Shown piece by piece: positions 10,457 to 20,542 of a DNA stretch of 64,000 nt. The translations under genes and the position numbers were made by a program. This DNA is from Ruminococcus sp. Phil15 (GTDB lineage: Bacteria; Bacillota; Clostridia; Oscillospirales; Ruminococcaceae): assembly GCA_001940995.1 (NCBI GenBank), contig MSHC01000034.1, positions 124,001 through 188,000 of the forward strand, written 5' to 3'. How positions within the stretch are numbered: the stretch's first letter is position 1; each line of letters begins with the position of its first letter. The notes under the pieces are model-generated. The model was not told the DNA's origin. It ran no database searches and worked only from the letters and a program-made list of their open reading frames with translations.

Positions 10457-11476
10457 TTATAGCTCTCTCATTTTCTTTATGAATATGACAGCGAGCATTA
10501 TCACAACGAATATGAGCATATAGAAAAATCCGGTCATAACATTCAGATATCTCTTTGCATCGGATTTAGCCTCAGAATCAGCGCTTGCAGAGGTATTAAT
10601 GATCCAGGTCGTAAAGGTGTGTTTGGAAATCTCTTCGTCAAGCGTTTCCGCAATAGCCTTGTGTCCGTCGGTATTTGGATGAATGTCATATTTTCCTATG
10701 TTAGTAAGTGCGTTAGCCTTGCCCTTGAATTCGGCGGCAATGTCGGAAACCAAATAGCGTTTGTTTCCGTCCTCGTCAGTCGCAGAATCGGCGATTATCT
10801 TATTGAAATCAGCTACCGTAGAAACGCTGAGCTCCTGAATCGCCTCTAGCTGTTCAAAGCTTTCAAAAGGGTTGTAGATTGTCTGAACGATTATGAGCGC
10901 TTCCGGATTTACAGCTTTTATGCTATCAACGATGGAGTCGAGGTTGTATGCAAAGCCTTCAAGAGCAATAGGCATATTCTCCTCGATATACTTGCTGATT
11001 TTCATAAGCTGCGGCAGACCGACAGAGGATATAAGGTCCTCAATGCTGCTTATGTCGCTTATGCTGTTTCCCAGCCCCTCGCCAAGAGCATTGTACAGAA
11101 CGTGTAATATGTCGTTTCCTCCGATTGAAATAATGATCGTGTCGGAATATTTAAGCTGATTGCTTGTTTTCTCGTTTTGAAGAAGATTCAGAAGGTCTGC
11201 CGAGGTAGCGCCCGAAACAGCAAGATTGTGGTAGTTGTTGTTTGCTTTAAGCCCGTATTTTTCAGCAAGTATGTTAGGATAGCTCTTGCAGTTATAGCAC
11301 GGATCGCCCTTGTAGCCCTCAAGACCGAAGCCTGCCGGAATAGAATCTCCCAGTACGGTCATGGCAAAAGGCATATTCTGAGAAACCTCTATAAGGTCAT
11401 TTTTTGCAAATGCAGGTAGGATAAACGAGCCTATGCATAATACAAATGATAAAATAGCGGTGATAAATCTTTTCAT
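10457..11476 (-). CDS. SGNH/GDSL-type esterase, secreted with C-terminal TM segment
   Basis: FAMTVLGDSIPAGFGLEGY (GDSx), SIGGNDILH, DIHPNTDGHKAIA; signal peptide and C-term hydrophobic helix. Confidence 0.85.
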   Translation of the reverse strand: MKRFITAILSFVLCIGSFILPAFAKNDLIEVSQNMPFAMTVLGDSIPAGFGLEGYKGDPCYNCKSYPNILAEKYGLKANNNYHNLAVSGATSADLLNLLQNEKTSNQLKYSDTIIISIGGNDILHVLYNALGEGLGNSISDISSIEDLISSVGLPQLMKISKYIEENMPIALEGFAYNLDSIVDSIKAVNPEALIIVQTIYNPFESFEQLEAIQELSVSTVADFNKIIADSATDEDGNKRYLVSDIAAEFKGKANALTNIGKYDIHPNTDGHKAIAETLDEEISKHTFTTWIINTSASADSEAKSDAKRYLNVMTGFFYMLIFVVIMLAVIFIKKMREL

Positions 11477-11615
11477 GTTTTATCTCCTTAAATCTGATAT
11501 TTATTAATTATATCACATTCCAATAAAATTTACAACTAAGCTATTGTAAAAAAATCAAAATTCAATTATAATTGATATATAATAGTTTCATATTTTTTCT
11601 AAGGACGGATTTTTG

Positions 11616-13547
11616 ATGGTTTTAAGCGTAGAAAGCTTATATAAATACTATAACGGAGAGCCGGTTCTCCGTGACGTTAATTTTACGATTGAGGATAAAG
11701 AGCGTGTCGGACTTATCGGAGTAAACGGATGCGGCAAGTCAACGCTTCTGAAAATTATTACCGGAGAAGAGCTTTTAGATAAAACACCAGACGGAAAGGG
11801 AAGCGTATCGCTTTCAAATAACAAGACCATCGGAATACTAAAGCAGAACAGCGGACTTGATTCAGATGACACAATAATAGGAGAAATGAGAAAGCCGTTC
11901 AAAAAGCTTCTTGAAATCAAGGCACGTATGGAGGTATTAGAGCATCAGATGACCGAGCTTACCGGCGCAGACCTCAATACTGTAAGCGCCGAGTATGCCG
12001 AGCTTTCATCATATTTTGAAGCGCAGGACGGCTACCGTATCGACGTAAGAGTAAGCACAGTCCTCAACGGTATGGGCTTTGGCGGCGAAACATTAAACCG
12101 TACAATTTCTTCTCTCAGCGGCGGCGAGAAAACAAGACTCGCACTCTCAAAGCTTCTTATCGAAGCGCCGAGCCTTCTAATCCTCGACGAGCCTACAAAT
12201 CACCTCGACGTAGCAACGCTGAGATGGCTTGAAGAATATCTCAAAGGATATAAAGGGGCGATTTTAGTCGTTTCGCACGACAGATATTTCTTAGATAAAA
12301 TCGCAGACAGGATTTTTGAAATTGAGAACACACGCCTTACTTCTTACAAGGGAAACTATACTGCATTTGTGAACCTCAAAAAAATGAGCGTCACAAGACA
12401 GAATAAGGAGTATGAGCTTCAGCAAAAGGAAATTGCAAAGCTTGAGGATTATGTCGCAAGAAACAAGGTCAGAGCGTCAAGCGCAAAAATGGCAAAAAGC
12501 CGTCAGAATATGCTCGACAGAATCGAACGTGTCGAAAAGCCGCAGGAGTATACAAAGCCTCCCAAGATAACCCTTGAGTATGATATAGTTCCGCCAAAGG
12601 ACTTGCTTTCGGTAGACGGCTGCGAGCTTTCTGTCGGAAGCGGAGAGAGTAAAAAGCTTCTTGCAAGCGATGTAACACTTAAAATCCGCAGGGGAGAAAA
12701 GGTCGCATTCGTCGGTCCGAACGGAGCAGGGAAAACCTCGCTCCTGCGGCTCATACAGGGGGTTATCCCACATGAAAACGGTAAAATCCAGTGGGCGCCG
12801 AATGTCAAGATTGCTTACTTTGAGCAGGAACACGCCTATCTCCATAACGATATCTCTGCGTTTGAAGAGGTGCAGGACAGATATCCCACAATGAGCGAGC
12901 TTTTAATCAGAAAACACCTCGCATCTGTGCTTATTATCGGAGATGATGTGTTTAAGCCTATCGGCGTGCTCAGCGGCGGAGAAAAAGCAAAGCTGTGCTT
13001 CTGCCTTATGGCGCTAAAACGTGGAAATGTGCTTATACTTGACGAACCTACCAACCACCTCGACCTCAATACTATGGAAGTTCTTGAAGAAGCCCTTATG
13101 GAGTACGACGGCACAATTATCCTTGTTTCCCACGACCGTTATCTCCTCAGTAAAGTCGCAGATAGAATTATTGAAATAGACAGCGGCAATATCGAGGACT
13201 TCGCCGGAGGATATAACTTCTATTCGGAGCAGAAAGCCGAGCGTGCCGAAGCACAGGAGCGTGACAGGATTCGTGCTAAAGAGGAAAAGCTTAAAGCAGA
13301 AAAGGACGCAAAGGCATACCGCAGCCGTGAACAAAGAGCGCAGGCGGCTCAGAAGCGACAGCTTATTTCAAAGCTTGAAAAGGAGATTTCCGAGCTGGAA
13401 GAAAAGATTTGCGACTACGAAAATAAGATATCCTCTGAGGAATATGCGTCAGATTTTGAAAAAATGTCAATAGCCTGTACAGAGCTTGAGTCGATGAGAA
13501 ATATCCTTGACGATAAGCTGGAGGAGTGGGCGTCCTTAGAGGATTAA
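11616..13547 (+). CDS. ABC-F family ATP-binding protein
   Basis: Two ABC domains (GVNGCGKSTLL, GPNGAGKTSLL, two LSGGEK), inter-domain linker, C-term coiled coil, no TM. Confidence 0.93.
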   Translation: MVLSVESLYKYYNGEPVLRDVNFTIEDKERVGLIGVNGCGKSTLLKIITGEELLDKTPDGKGSVSLSNNKTIGILKQNSGLDSDDTIIGEMRKPFKKLLEIKARMEVLEHQMTELTGADLNTVSAEYAELSSYFEAQDGYRIDVRVSTVLNGMGFGGETLNRTISSLSGGEKTRLALSKLLIEAPSLLILDEPTNHLDVATLRWLEEYLKGYKGAILVVSHDRYFLDKIADRIFEIENTRLTSYKGNYTAFVNLKKMSVTRQNKEYELQQKEIAKLEDYVARNKVRASSAKMAKSRQNMLDRIERVEKPQEYTKPPKITLEYDIVPPKDLLSVDGCELSVGSGESKKLLASDVTLKIRRGEKVAFVGPNGAGKTSLLRLIQGVIPHENGKIQWAPNVKIAYFEQEHAYLHNDISAFEEVQDRYPTMSELLIRKHLASVLIIGDDVFKPIGVLSGGEKAKLCFCLMALKRGNVLILDEPTNHLDLNTMEVLEEALMEYDGTIILVSHDRYLLSKVADRIIEIDSGNIEDFAGGYNFYSEQKAERAEAQERDRIRAKEEKLKAEKDAKAYRSREQRAQAAQKRQLISKLEKEISELEEKICDYENKISSEEYASDFEKMSIACTELESMRNILDDKLEEWASLED

Positions 13548-13585
13548 AATTCTTATAGTTTTTGTCGGAATTTGCGGTTAATCTG

Positions 13586-13614
13586 TTGACAATGCAGGTT
13601 TTTAATGATATAAT
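13586..13614 (+). promoter_or_regulatory. sigma-A-type promoter for the AraC-family regulator
   Basis: TTGACA-17 bp-TATAAT. Confidence 0.8.
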
Positions 13615-13640
13615 TATTTGAAACAAGATGCATTGTTCTT

Positions 13641-14567
13641 TTGATATTATATTTTAACCATAAAGCAGCCATTTCTGCTCGTTCGAGTAATAAGAAAATG
13701 AGAGGAGGAGCATATCCGCCGCAATCGGATATGCAAAAAATTATGCATGAGTTTTCTTATCCGACCCTGACCAATGAAACCTCGCTTCCGTTTTATGTAA
13801 TAGGTATAGGTTCTATTGACCGTGAATATCATGTAAAACGTGAAGACGGATATCCTCACCATCAGATTATTTATTCTACAAGAGGCGAGGGCGTCCTGAG
13901 AATCAACAACGAAGAGTATATTATAAAGGCAGGATACGGTTACTATATTCCTGCAAATATGCCGCATGAGTATTTTACAGAACAGGAAATCTGGGAGAAT
14001 CACTGGATCGTTTTCGACGGCTATGGAGTTGACGAGGTCTTAAAGTCGATAGGCTTTGAAAATGAAAAGGTTTTCAGAATTTCCGATATGTCCGTAATTG
14101 AGGCTATTTTCAAAAAAATGCTCTTTACTCTTAAAGCAAATTCATTTTATTGCGGTTTCCAGTGTTCGGCGCTTCTGTACCAGTTCTTGCTTGAGCTTAA
14201 CCGCTATGTAAATCTTCAGACGACCGCACAGGACAGCAACAAGCTGCTCCAGTTAAAGCCTGTTATAGATCATATCGAAGCAAACTACGGACAGGATATA
14301 ACACTCCAGGAGCTTGCCAAGCTTATCAACCTCTCGCCGCAGTATCTATGCAGGCTCTTCAAGGAGTACTACGATATGCGCCCGTTTGAGTATTTGGCAA
14401 GGAAGAGAATACAGGAGGCTAAAAATCTCCTTATTTCGGGAAATCTCTCCGTAAACGAGATTTCTTCGCTCGTCGGATATAACGACTGCAGCTATTTCTG
14501 CGCCGTGTTCAAGAAGCATGAAATGCTATCACCGGTTGAATTCAGGTCTTTCCATAAGAAGGCCTAG
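13641..14567 (+). CDS. AraC-family transcriptional regulator (start ambiguous: 13698, 13731 or 13743)
   Basis: C-term double HTH: DITLQELAKLINLSPQYLCRLFKEYYDMRPFEYLARKRIQEAKNLL...; N-term cupin-like. Confidence 0.92.
   Translation: MILYFNHKAAISARSSNKKMRGGAYPPQSDMQKIMHEFSYPTLTNETSLPFYVIGIGSIDREYHVKREDGYPHHQIIYSTRGEGVLRINNEEYIIKAGYGYYIPANMPHEYFTEQEIWENHWIVFDGYGVDEVLKSIGFENEKVFRISDMSVIEAIFKKMLFTLKANSFYCGFQCSALLYQFLLELNRYVNLQTTAQDSNKLLQLKPVIDHIEANYGQDITLQELAKLINLSPQYLCRLFKEYYDMRPFEYLARKRIQEAKNLLISGNLSVNEISSLVGYNDCSYFCAVFKKHEMLSPVEFRSFHKKA
13710..13734 (+). promoter_or_regulatory. perfect 9-bp inverted repeat between SD and downstream ATG of the AraC-family gene
   Basis: GCATATCCG-CCGCAAT-CGGATATGC directly after AGGAGG (13703-13708). 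Confidence 0.6.
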
Positions 14568-14594
14568 CTAATACCATTTTGGAGAATTGTTCTA

Positions 14595-15278
14595 ATGAAT
14601 AGAAACGACTATATTAAAAGGGTGCTGCCGTTCCTTGGCGGTTTTTCCAATGAGCAGAATGACGAGATTATGGGAAAAATTGCCCAATACCTTGTCGATG
14701 CAGGAGAAGAAAATGAAGAGCAGGCACTCGATGCTCTCGGTATGCCTGAAGCACTCGGTATGAAAATCGCTTCCGAGGGCGGAAACTTTGAAATTAAGCC
14801 TTATGTAAAGAAAAGCGCATCTGAGCCGGCAACTGACGAACAGAAAGCTACAGTAGATACAAAAAAGGACTTTTCAACCTATCTCCCCGAATCTGTGCCA
14901 AGGAAGCAGAAGAACAAAAAGAGAATGGCTTTAGTTCTCGGAATACTCGTCATTACCTCTCCCGTATGGATAGCCGTGACAGTGCTGTTTCTCGCACTCG
15001 GTCTTGTCCTTGCGCTTATAGTTTCTGCACTGTTGCTGCTTATGACGGTCGGCGGTCTTGTCGCTACTGTGATAGGCGTAACGAAACTGTTCTCTGTCGC
15101 ACCCGTCGGTCTTATGCTTACCGGCGCAGGTCTCTTGCTTCTCGGTATTGCGGGACTTGCTTTCATACCGCTCCTCAAGGGCAGTATAAATCTCACAAGC
15201 GAAGTTTATTATGACATAAGAGATTTCGTAAAGAGAATTGTCCGCCACGCTAACGCTGCGGAGGTGGTTTCGCAATGA
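14595..15278 (+). CDS. HAAS/DUF1700-like membrane protein
   Basis: N-term MNRNDYIKRVLPFLGGFSNEQNDEIMGKIAQYLVDAGEENEEQALDALGMPE then three hydrophobic segments. Confidence 0.65.
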   Translation: MNRNDYIKRVLPFLGGFSNEQNDEIMGKIAQYLVDAGEENEEQALDALGMPEALGMKIASEGGNFEIKPYVKKSASEPATDEQKATVDTKKDFSTYLPESVPRKQKNKKRMALVLGILVITSPVWIAVTVLFLALGLVLALIVSALLLLMTVGGLVATVIGVTKLFSVAPVGLMLTGAGLLLLGIAGLAFIPLLKGSINLTSEVYYDIRDFVKRIVRHANAAEVVSQ

Positions 15279-16159
15279 TAGAAGAACGTACGCTAAGACA
15301 AAAGATTTCAATGGCTGTAGGAATATTGGGCATCGTGCTTCTGTTGCTCGGCATTGCAGTCTTCTTCGGAAAGAAACCTGAAAAGTATTTTGACCTTACG
15401 GATGAGGTCTTTTACGGTACATATCAGTCGGCTGATATAAGGTCTGTTGAGCTTGATATCGGCTACGGAGAAGTCCAGATTCTCTCGGGAACACAGTTTC
15501 AGCTGAAATATAATGGAGTCGAAGCTGATGATTTCAAAATGGAACTCGTCAATAATGTCCTTAAAATCCAGTATGATGTGCCGGCGATTGACAGCGTGTA
15601 TATGTCGTCAAGAGATGCAGTAGAAACAAAATTTGAACTGGTTCTGCCGAATAAGCTCTATGAGGATATCAAAATAAAGTCCTTCAATGGTAAGGTAAGC
15701 GTCAAGGGCGTTTCCTGTAATGCTCTGGATATCAATACAACAAAATCCGATGTTAAGCTTGATAAGGTTACGGCGAACCAGAGCGGCGTACTCGATATGT
15801 CGATGACGGATATGGATATTGAGTCTTGTACTCTTAATTCGGCTGATTTTATCTGCGGTACAGGAAGCTTAACGGTAATGAAGTCAACACTCAACGACTG
15901 TAAGCTTGACGGCTTCACGGGCGATATAAGAATTGCAAGCTGTCTGCTTCAGGGTTCCTCTGAAATAAAAGGCGGTATGGGCAATATTAACGTTATGCTC
16001 CTCGGCGATAAAGCGTCCTATGGCTTTTCGTTCCTCGACTGCAACGACGATATTAAGGTCGCAGGAGAAGGCTACAAGAATTATGACAATACAACCTCCG
16101 ACAACAATATTCTAGTTAACGGAGGAATGGGAGAAATAACAATCAATTTCTATGAATAA
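15275..16159 (+). CDS. DUF4097-like beta-strand repeat protein with N-terminal TM
   Basis: Repeating short beta-strand pattern (VRSVELDIGYGEVQIL..., IKIKSFNGKVSVKGVSCNALDINTTKSDVKLDKV...); overlaps preceding HAAS ORF. Confidence 0.7.
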   Translation: MIEERTLRQKISMAVGILGIVLLLLGIAVFFGKKPEKYFDLTDEVFYGTYQSADIRSVELDIGYGEVQILSGTQFQLKYNGVEADDFKMELVNNVLKIQYDVPAIDSVYMSSRDAVETKFELVLPNKLYEDIKIKSFNGKVSVKGVSCNALDINTTKSDVKLDKVTANQSGVLDMSMTDMDIESCTLNSADFICGTGSLTVMKSTLNDCKLDGFTGDIRIASCLLQGSSEIKGGMGNINVMLLGDKASYGFSFLDCNDDIKVAGEGYKNYDNTTSDNNILVNGGMGEITINFYE

Positions 16160-16166
16160 TCTAATT

Positions 16167-16200
16167 GGGGTGCAGTAGCTTTACTGCACCCCGTTTTTTA
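16167..16200. terminator. bidirectional intrinsic terminator
   Basis: GGGGTGCAGTA-GCTT-TACTGCACCCC followed by GTTTTTT, between convergent genes. Confidence 0.85.
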
Positions 16201-17478
16201 TCTTATCTTGCCGTAATATTTTGCACACGCACCAAGTCCGCTTTCAATCCTTAGAAGCTGATTGTATTTAGCGGTCCTCTCCGTCCTGCAAGGGGCGCCC
16301 GACTTGATCTGTCCCGCATTCAATGCAACAGCAAGGTCTGCAATTACCGTGTCCTCAGTCTCTCCCGAGCGGTGTGAAATTATTGCAGTGTAACCGCCAA
16401 GCTTTGCAAGCTTTATCGCCTCGATCGTTTCGGATACGGTTCCGATCTGATTGAGCTTTATCAGAATGGAGTTGGCGCAATGATTGTCGATTCCTTTTGA
16501 CAGAAGCTTGGTGTTGGTAACAAACAGGTCGTCTCCGACAAGCTGTACCTTGTCGCCAAGCGTAGCAGTGAGCTTGGCCCAGCCGTCCCAGTCTTCCTCG
16601 TCCAAGCCGTCTTCAATTGAAATGATAGGATAGTCGGAACAAAGCTTTTTCCAATGCGCTATAAGCTCATCATTCGTTTTCTTTGTTTTTGACTTAGGCA
16701 GCAGGTATTCTCCGATTTTTCCGGATTTCCATTCGCTTGCCGCCGCATCAAGCGCTAGCGAAAAATCGGTTTCGGGCTTGTAGCCTGCCTTTTCAATCGC
16801 TTTGAGAATGAATTCGATTGCCTGCCTGTCATCTGTAAAATTAGGTGCGAAGCCTCCTTCGTCACCGACAGCAGTCGCAAGCCCCTCATGCTTTAAGATT
16901 GATGAAAGCGTATGGTAGACCTCCGTGCATTGCCTTAAGCCCTGCGAGAAACAGGTAGCGCCCGTCGGCATGATCATATACTCCTGAATGTCAAGATTGT
17001 TTGATGCGTGAGCTCCGCCGTTTATAATGTTCATCATTGGAACAGGCATTACCGTCGCACTTGTACCGCCTAAAAACCTGAACAGCGGAATGCCAAGCGA
17101 GCAGGAAGCCGCTCTCACCGCCGCAATAGAAACAGCAAGAATTGCGTTTGCACCGAGATGATGCTTGTCTTCAGAGCCGTCGGCGGAAATCATTACCCTG
17201 TCAACTGTGTACGTCTCGCACGCATCAATGCCCTGAAGCTTGTCGGCAATAATGCCATTTACGTTGTCAACAGCCTTTATTACGCTCTTTCCGCAGTATA
17301 CCTTCTTATCATTGTCACGAAGCTCAAGCGCCTCCCTTTTTCCTGTCGATGCGCCGCTTGGCGACATACCAACTCCGATGCTTCCGTCGTTAAGCTCAAC
17401 TATAGCTTCTACGGTAGGGTTTCCCCTGGAGTCAAGAATTTGCCTTGCGGATACCTGTCTTATTTTTGTTTTGTTCAT
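16198..17478 (-). CDS. eno: enolase
   Basis: [32 protein letters not shown]. Confidence 0.97.
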   Translation of the reverse strand: MNKTKIRQVSARQILDSRGNPTVEAIVELNDGSIGVGMSPSGASTGKREALELRDNDKKVYCGKSVIKAVDNVNGIIADKLQGIDACETYTVDRVMISADGSEDKHHLGANAILAVSIAAVRAASCSLGIPLFRFLGGTSATVMPVPMMNIINGGAHASNNLDIQEYMIMPTGATCFSQGLRQCTEVYHTLSSILKHEGLATAVGDEGGFAPNFTDDRQAIEFILKAIEKAGYKPETDFSLALDAAASEWKSGKIGEYLLPKSKTKKTNDELIAHWKKLCSDYPIISIEDGLDEEDWDGWAKLTATLGDKVQLVGDDLFVTNTKLLSKGIDNHCANSILIKLNQIGTVSETIEAIKLAKLGGYTAIISHRSGETEDTVIADLAVALNAGQIKSGAPCRTERTAKYNQLLRIESGLGACAKYYGKIR

Positions 17479-17612
17479 ATCAAAATTCCTCCATTGCTTT
17501 TTAAATATTGTTGACAGTAATTTTATTCTAATTCAATTTGTACTTGAAACTCTCGGAAAAATAGTATATAATTAATGTTGTGTAGATTTAATACGGAAGG
17601 GGATTGTTCAAG

Positions 17613-17837
17613 ATGTCAAAAAAGAAAGAAAAAAAGCCAATGACAAGGTTTGAAAAGTTTAAGCTTAATGTAAAAGTTGTAGTGTTTATTGTAGTTGTTA
17701 TTCTTATAGGATTTTTTGCAGCATATATGGTGTCAACGTCACTTGATGATGTTATCGGAAACGAAAATACAGGAGTTACCTCGTCGAATGACACTACCAG
17801 GACCTACGAAATTATCCCTGAAAGCGAAAAAGAGTAA
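17613..17837 (+). CDS. small single-pass membrane protein, unknown function
   Basis: MSKKKEKKPMTRFEKFKLNVKVVVFIVVVILIGFFAAYMVSTS...; ATG 17613 preceded by GGAAGGGGA. Confidence 0.6.
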   Translation: MSKKKEKKPMTRFEKFKLNVKVVVFIVVVILIGFFAAYMVSTSLDDVIGNENTGVTSSNDTTRTYEIIPESEKE

Positions 17838-17859
17838 GTTAATACAAATAATCGCTGTT

Positions 17860-17897
17860 TTTCAACCTGTAAAGTGTAGCTGCTTTACAGGTTGAAA
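17860..17897 (+). repeat. perfect 15-bp inverted repeat
   Basis: TTTCAACCTGTAAAG-TGTAGCTG-CTTTACAGGTTGAAA; no clear U tract. Confidence 0.85.
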
Positions 17898-18035
17898 TTA
17901 TGTAAAGACGACAGCCTTTACATGCGTTGAATCATGCTCTGTATGCATTTTACCACTGTAAAGGTAAATAACTTTTGCCCTTAGAATTTGTGCATTGTGT
18001 ACAAAAAGCGTCTGATTTCTTATATGCAATCACTA

Positions 18036-18064
18036 TTGACAGAAAGCGGCTGATACTATATACT
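18036..18064 (+). promoter_or_regulatory. sigma-A-type promoter of nrdD
   Basis: TTGACA (18036-18041)-17 bp-TATACT (18059-18064). Confidence 0.75.
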
Positions 18065-18099
18065 AGTTTTTAAAAGCTCACTGACCACAACATATAGTG
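18054..18099 (+). promoter_or_regulatory. tandem NrdR-like boxes upstream of nrdD
   Basis: TACTATATACTAGT (18054-18067) and CACAACATATAGTG (18086-18099); starts 32 bp apart; second matches 13/14 of CACWATATATWGTG. Confidence 0.72.
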
Positions 18100-18168
18100 G
18101 TCGACGGCTGAAACAATATTAGTTTGACATTATATCAATCATAGAGTTTTCCAAAGGAGAGATGGGTT

Positions 18169-20484
18169 ATGATTATAAAAATCCGTAAGCGTGACGGAAG
18201 AACGGTTACTTTTAATATAGAAAAAATAGCCAATGCTATTTTCAAGGCTGCCCAATCGGTAGGAGGAAGCGATTATGAGGAATCGCTTATGCTTGCAGGC
18301 AAGGTAGGCGACGAGCTTATGGCGAGAAACCTCGAAACTCCTTCCGTTGAGGAAATCCAGGATATCGTTGAAAAGGTGCTTATCGAGGAGGGCCACGCAT
18401 CTACTGCTAAGGCATATATTCTCTATCGTTCAAACAGAACAAGGGCAAGAGAAATGAATACTCGCCTTATGAAAGTGTACGAGGACCTTACATTTATGGC
18501 AGCCAAGGATAGCGACATTAAGCGTGAGAATGCTAATGTCAACGGCGATACGGCTATGGGCACAATGCTAAAGTACGGCTCGGTGGGCGCTAAAGAATTT
18601 TACGAAATGTACGTCTTGGACGATAATCACGCAAAAGCGCACGCCGAGGGCGATATTCATATCCACGACCTCGATTTCTATACGCTGACAACTACCTGTA
18701 CTCAGATTGATCTTAAAGACCTCTTTGACAGGGGGTTCTCAACAGGACACGGACACCTCAGAACTCCAAATGGAATTACCAGCTATGCCGCTCTCGCTTG
18801 TATAGCAATACAGTCGAATCAGAACGACCAGCATGGCGGACAGAGTATCCCTATGTTCGACTATGCTCTGGCTGATGGAGTAAGAAAAACCTATGTACAT
18901 TGCTACCGTGACAATATCGCAAGAGGGCTGGAGCTTCTCGCAGGTGTTACAGATGCCTGCGATATCGCAAAGAAGATTGTTGAAAAGATAAAGGAAGATA
19001 AGGATTTAGTACCTACGCTGGCAAATGACAATGGTTATCAAAAGGCTGAAGCTCCGCTTCTTGAGGGTTTTGCCGATGCTGATACAGTAAAGAAAATCCA
19101 GAAGTTTGCTGTAAAGACAGCAGCTAAGGAAACCGACCGTGCAACCTATCAGGCTATGGAAGCGCTTATCCATAACCTCAATACAATGAATTCCCGTGCC
19201 GGAGCGCAGACTCCGTTCAGCTCAATCAATTACGGTACCGACACGTCTGTTGAGGGCAGAATGCTTATCAAGAATGTCCTCTTGGCACAGGAGGCAGGTC
19301 TTGGCAACGGTGAAACTCCTATTTTCCCAATCCATATTTTCAAGGTCAAGGACGGCGTGAACTATAATCCTACCGACCCTAACTATGACCTTTTCAAGCT
19401 TGCCTGCAGGGTTTCCGCAAAGCGTCTTTTTCCGAATTTTTCATTTATCGACGCACCGTTTAACCTCCAGTATTACAAGGAGGGCGACCCCAATACGGAA
19501 ATTGCCTATATGGGTTGTCGTACAAGAGTTATCGGTAATATTCACGATAAGACACGTGAAATAGTAACCGGCAGAGGAAACCTGAGTTTCACTTCAATAA
19601 ATCTTCCAAGACTTGCTATCAAGGCAAACCGTAACATCGGAACATTCTTTGACTCACTCGATGAAATGATGGATTTGTGCGTAGACCAGCTTATGCACAG
19701 GTTCAGAATCCAAAGCACAAAAACGGTCAGAAACTATCCCTTCCTTATGGGTCAGGGCGTGTGGATTGATTCAAAGAATCTTAAGCCCGACGACGAAGTA
19801 GGCGAGGTGCTGAAGCACGGTACTCTTTCCGTAGGATTTATAGGTCTTGCAGAGTGCCTTGTAGCACTTATCGGCAAGCACCACGGTGAAAGCGAGGAAG
19901 CAAGAGAGCTTGGTCTTGAGATTGTTACAAAGATGAGAAAGAGAATGGACGAGGAATCTGAAAAAAGAAAGCTTAACTTCTCCCTTCTCGCAACTCCTGC
20001 CGAGGGACTGTCCGGACGCTTTGTAAGAATGGATAAAGAAAAGTTTGGCGTAATCATGGGCGTTACGGACAGGGATTACTATACAAACTCTTTTCATGTT
20101 CCCGTTTACTACAAGATAAGCGCATTTGATAAAATAAAGATTGAAGCTCCGTATCACAGCCTTACAAACGCAGGTCATATCAGCTACGTCGAGCTTGACG
20201 GCGACCCACTGCAGAACTTAAATGCATTTGAAAAGATTGTACGCTGCATGAAAGAAAGCGGTATAGGCTACGGCTCAATCAACCACCCTGTTGACCGTGA
20301 CCCTTGCTGCGGATATACGGGTATTATCGGAGACCATTGTCCTAAGTGCGGCAGAAGCGAGGACGACGGAAATGTCGGCTTCGAGAGAATAAGAAGAATT
20401 ACAGGTTATCTCGTAGGTACTCTTGACAGATTCAATAACGCAAAGAGAGCAGAGGTTAACGACAGAGTAAAGCATAACGTCTGA
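18169..20484 (+). CDS. nrdD: anaerobic ribonucleoside-triphosphate reductase
   Basis: ATP-cone N-term, HIHDLDFY, C-term CCGYTGIIGDHCPKCG...RRITGYLVGTLDRFNNAK glycyl radical site. Confidence 0.97.
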   Translation: MIIKIRKRDGRTVTFNIEKIANAIFKAAQSVGGSDYEESLMLAGKVGDELMARNLETPSVEEIQDIVEKVLIEEGHASTAKAYILYRSNRTRAREMNTRLMKVYEDLTFMAAKDSDIKRENANVNGDTAMGTMLKYGSVGAKEFYEMYVLDDNHAKAHAEGDIHIHDLDFYTLTTTCTQIDLKDLFDRGFSTGHGHLRTPNGITSYAALACIAIQSNQNDQHGGQSIPMFDYALADGVRKTYVHCYRDNIARGLELLAGVTDACDIAKKIVEKIKEDKDLVPTLANDNGYQKAEAPLLEGFADADTVKKIQKFAVKTAAKETDRATYQAMEALIHNLNTMNSRAGAQTPFSSINYGTDTSVEGRMLIKNVLLAQEAGLGNGETPIFPIHIFKVKDGVNYNPTDPNYDLFKLACRVSAKRLFPNFSFIDAPFNLQYYKEGDPNTEIAYMGCRTRVIGNIHDKTREIVTGRGNLSFTSINLPRLAIKANRNIGTFFDSLDEMMDLCVDQLMHRFRIQSTKTVRNYPFLMGQGVWIDSKNLKPDDEVGEVLKHGTLSVGFIGLAECLVALIGKHHGESEEARELGLEIVTKMRKRMDEESEKRKLNFSLLATPAEGLSGRFVRMDKEKFGVIMGVTDRDYYTNSFHVPVYYKISAFDKIKIEAPYHSLTNAGHISYVELDGDPLQNLNAFEKIVRCMKESGIGYGSINHPVDRDPCCGYTGIIGDHCPKCGRSEDDGNVGFERIRRITGYLVGTLDRFNNAKRAEVNDRVKHNV

Positions 20485-20542
20485 CAAATATTACACGGGC
20501 GGAAGAAATTCCGCCTGTTTCAGCCTTTTTGGAGGAATAAAA

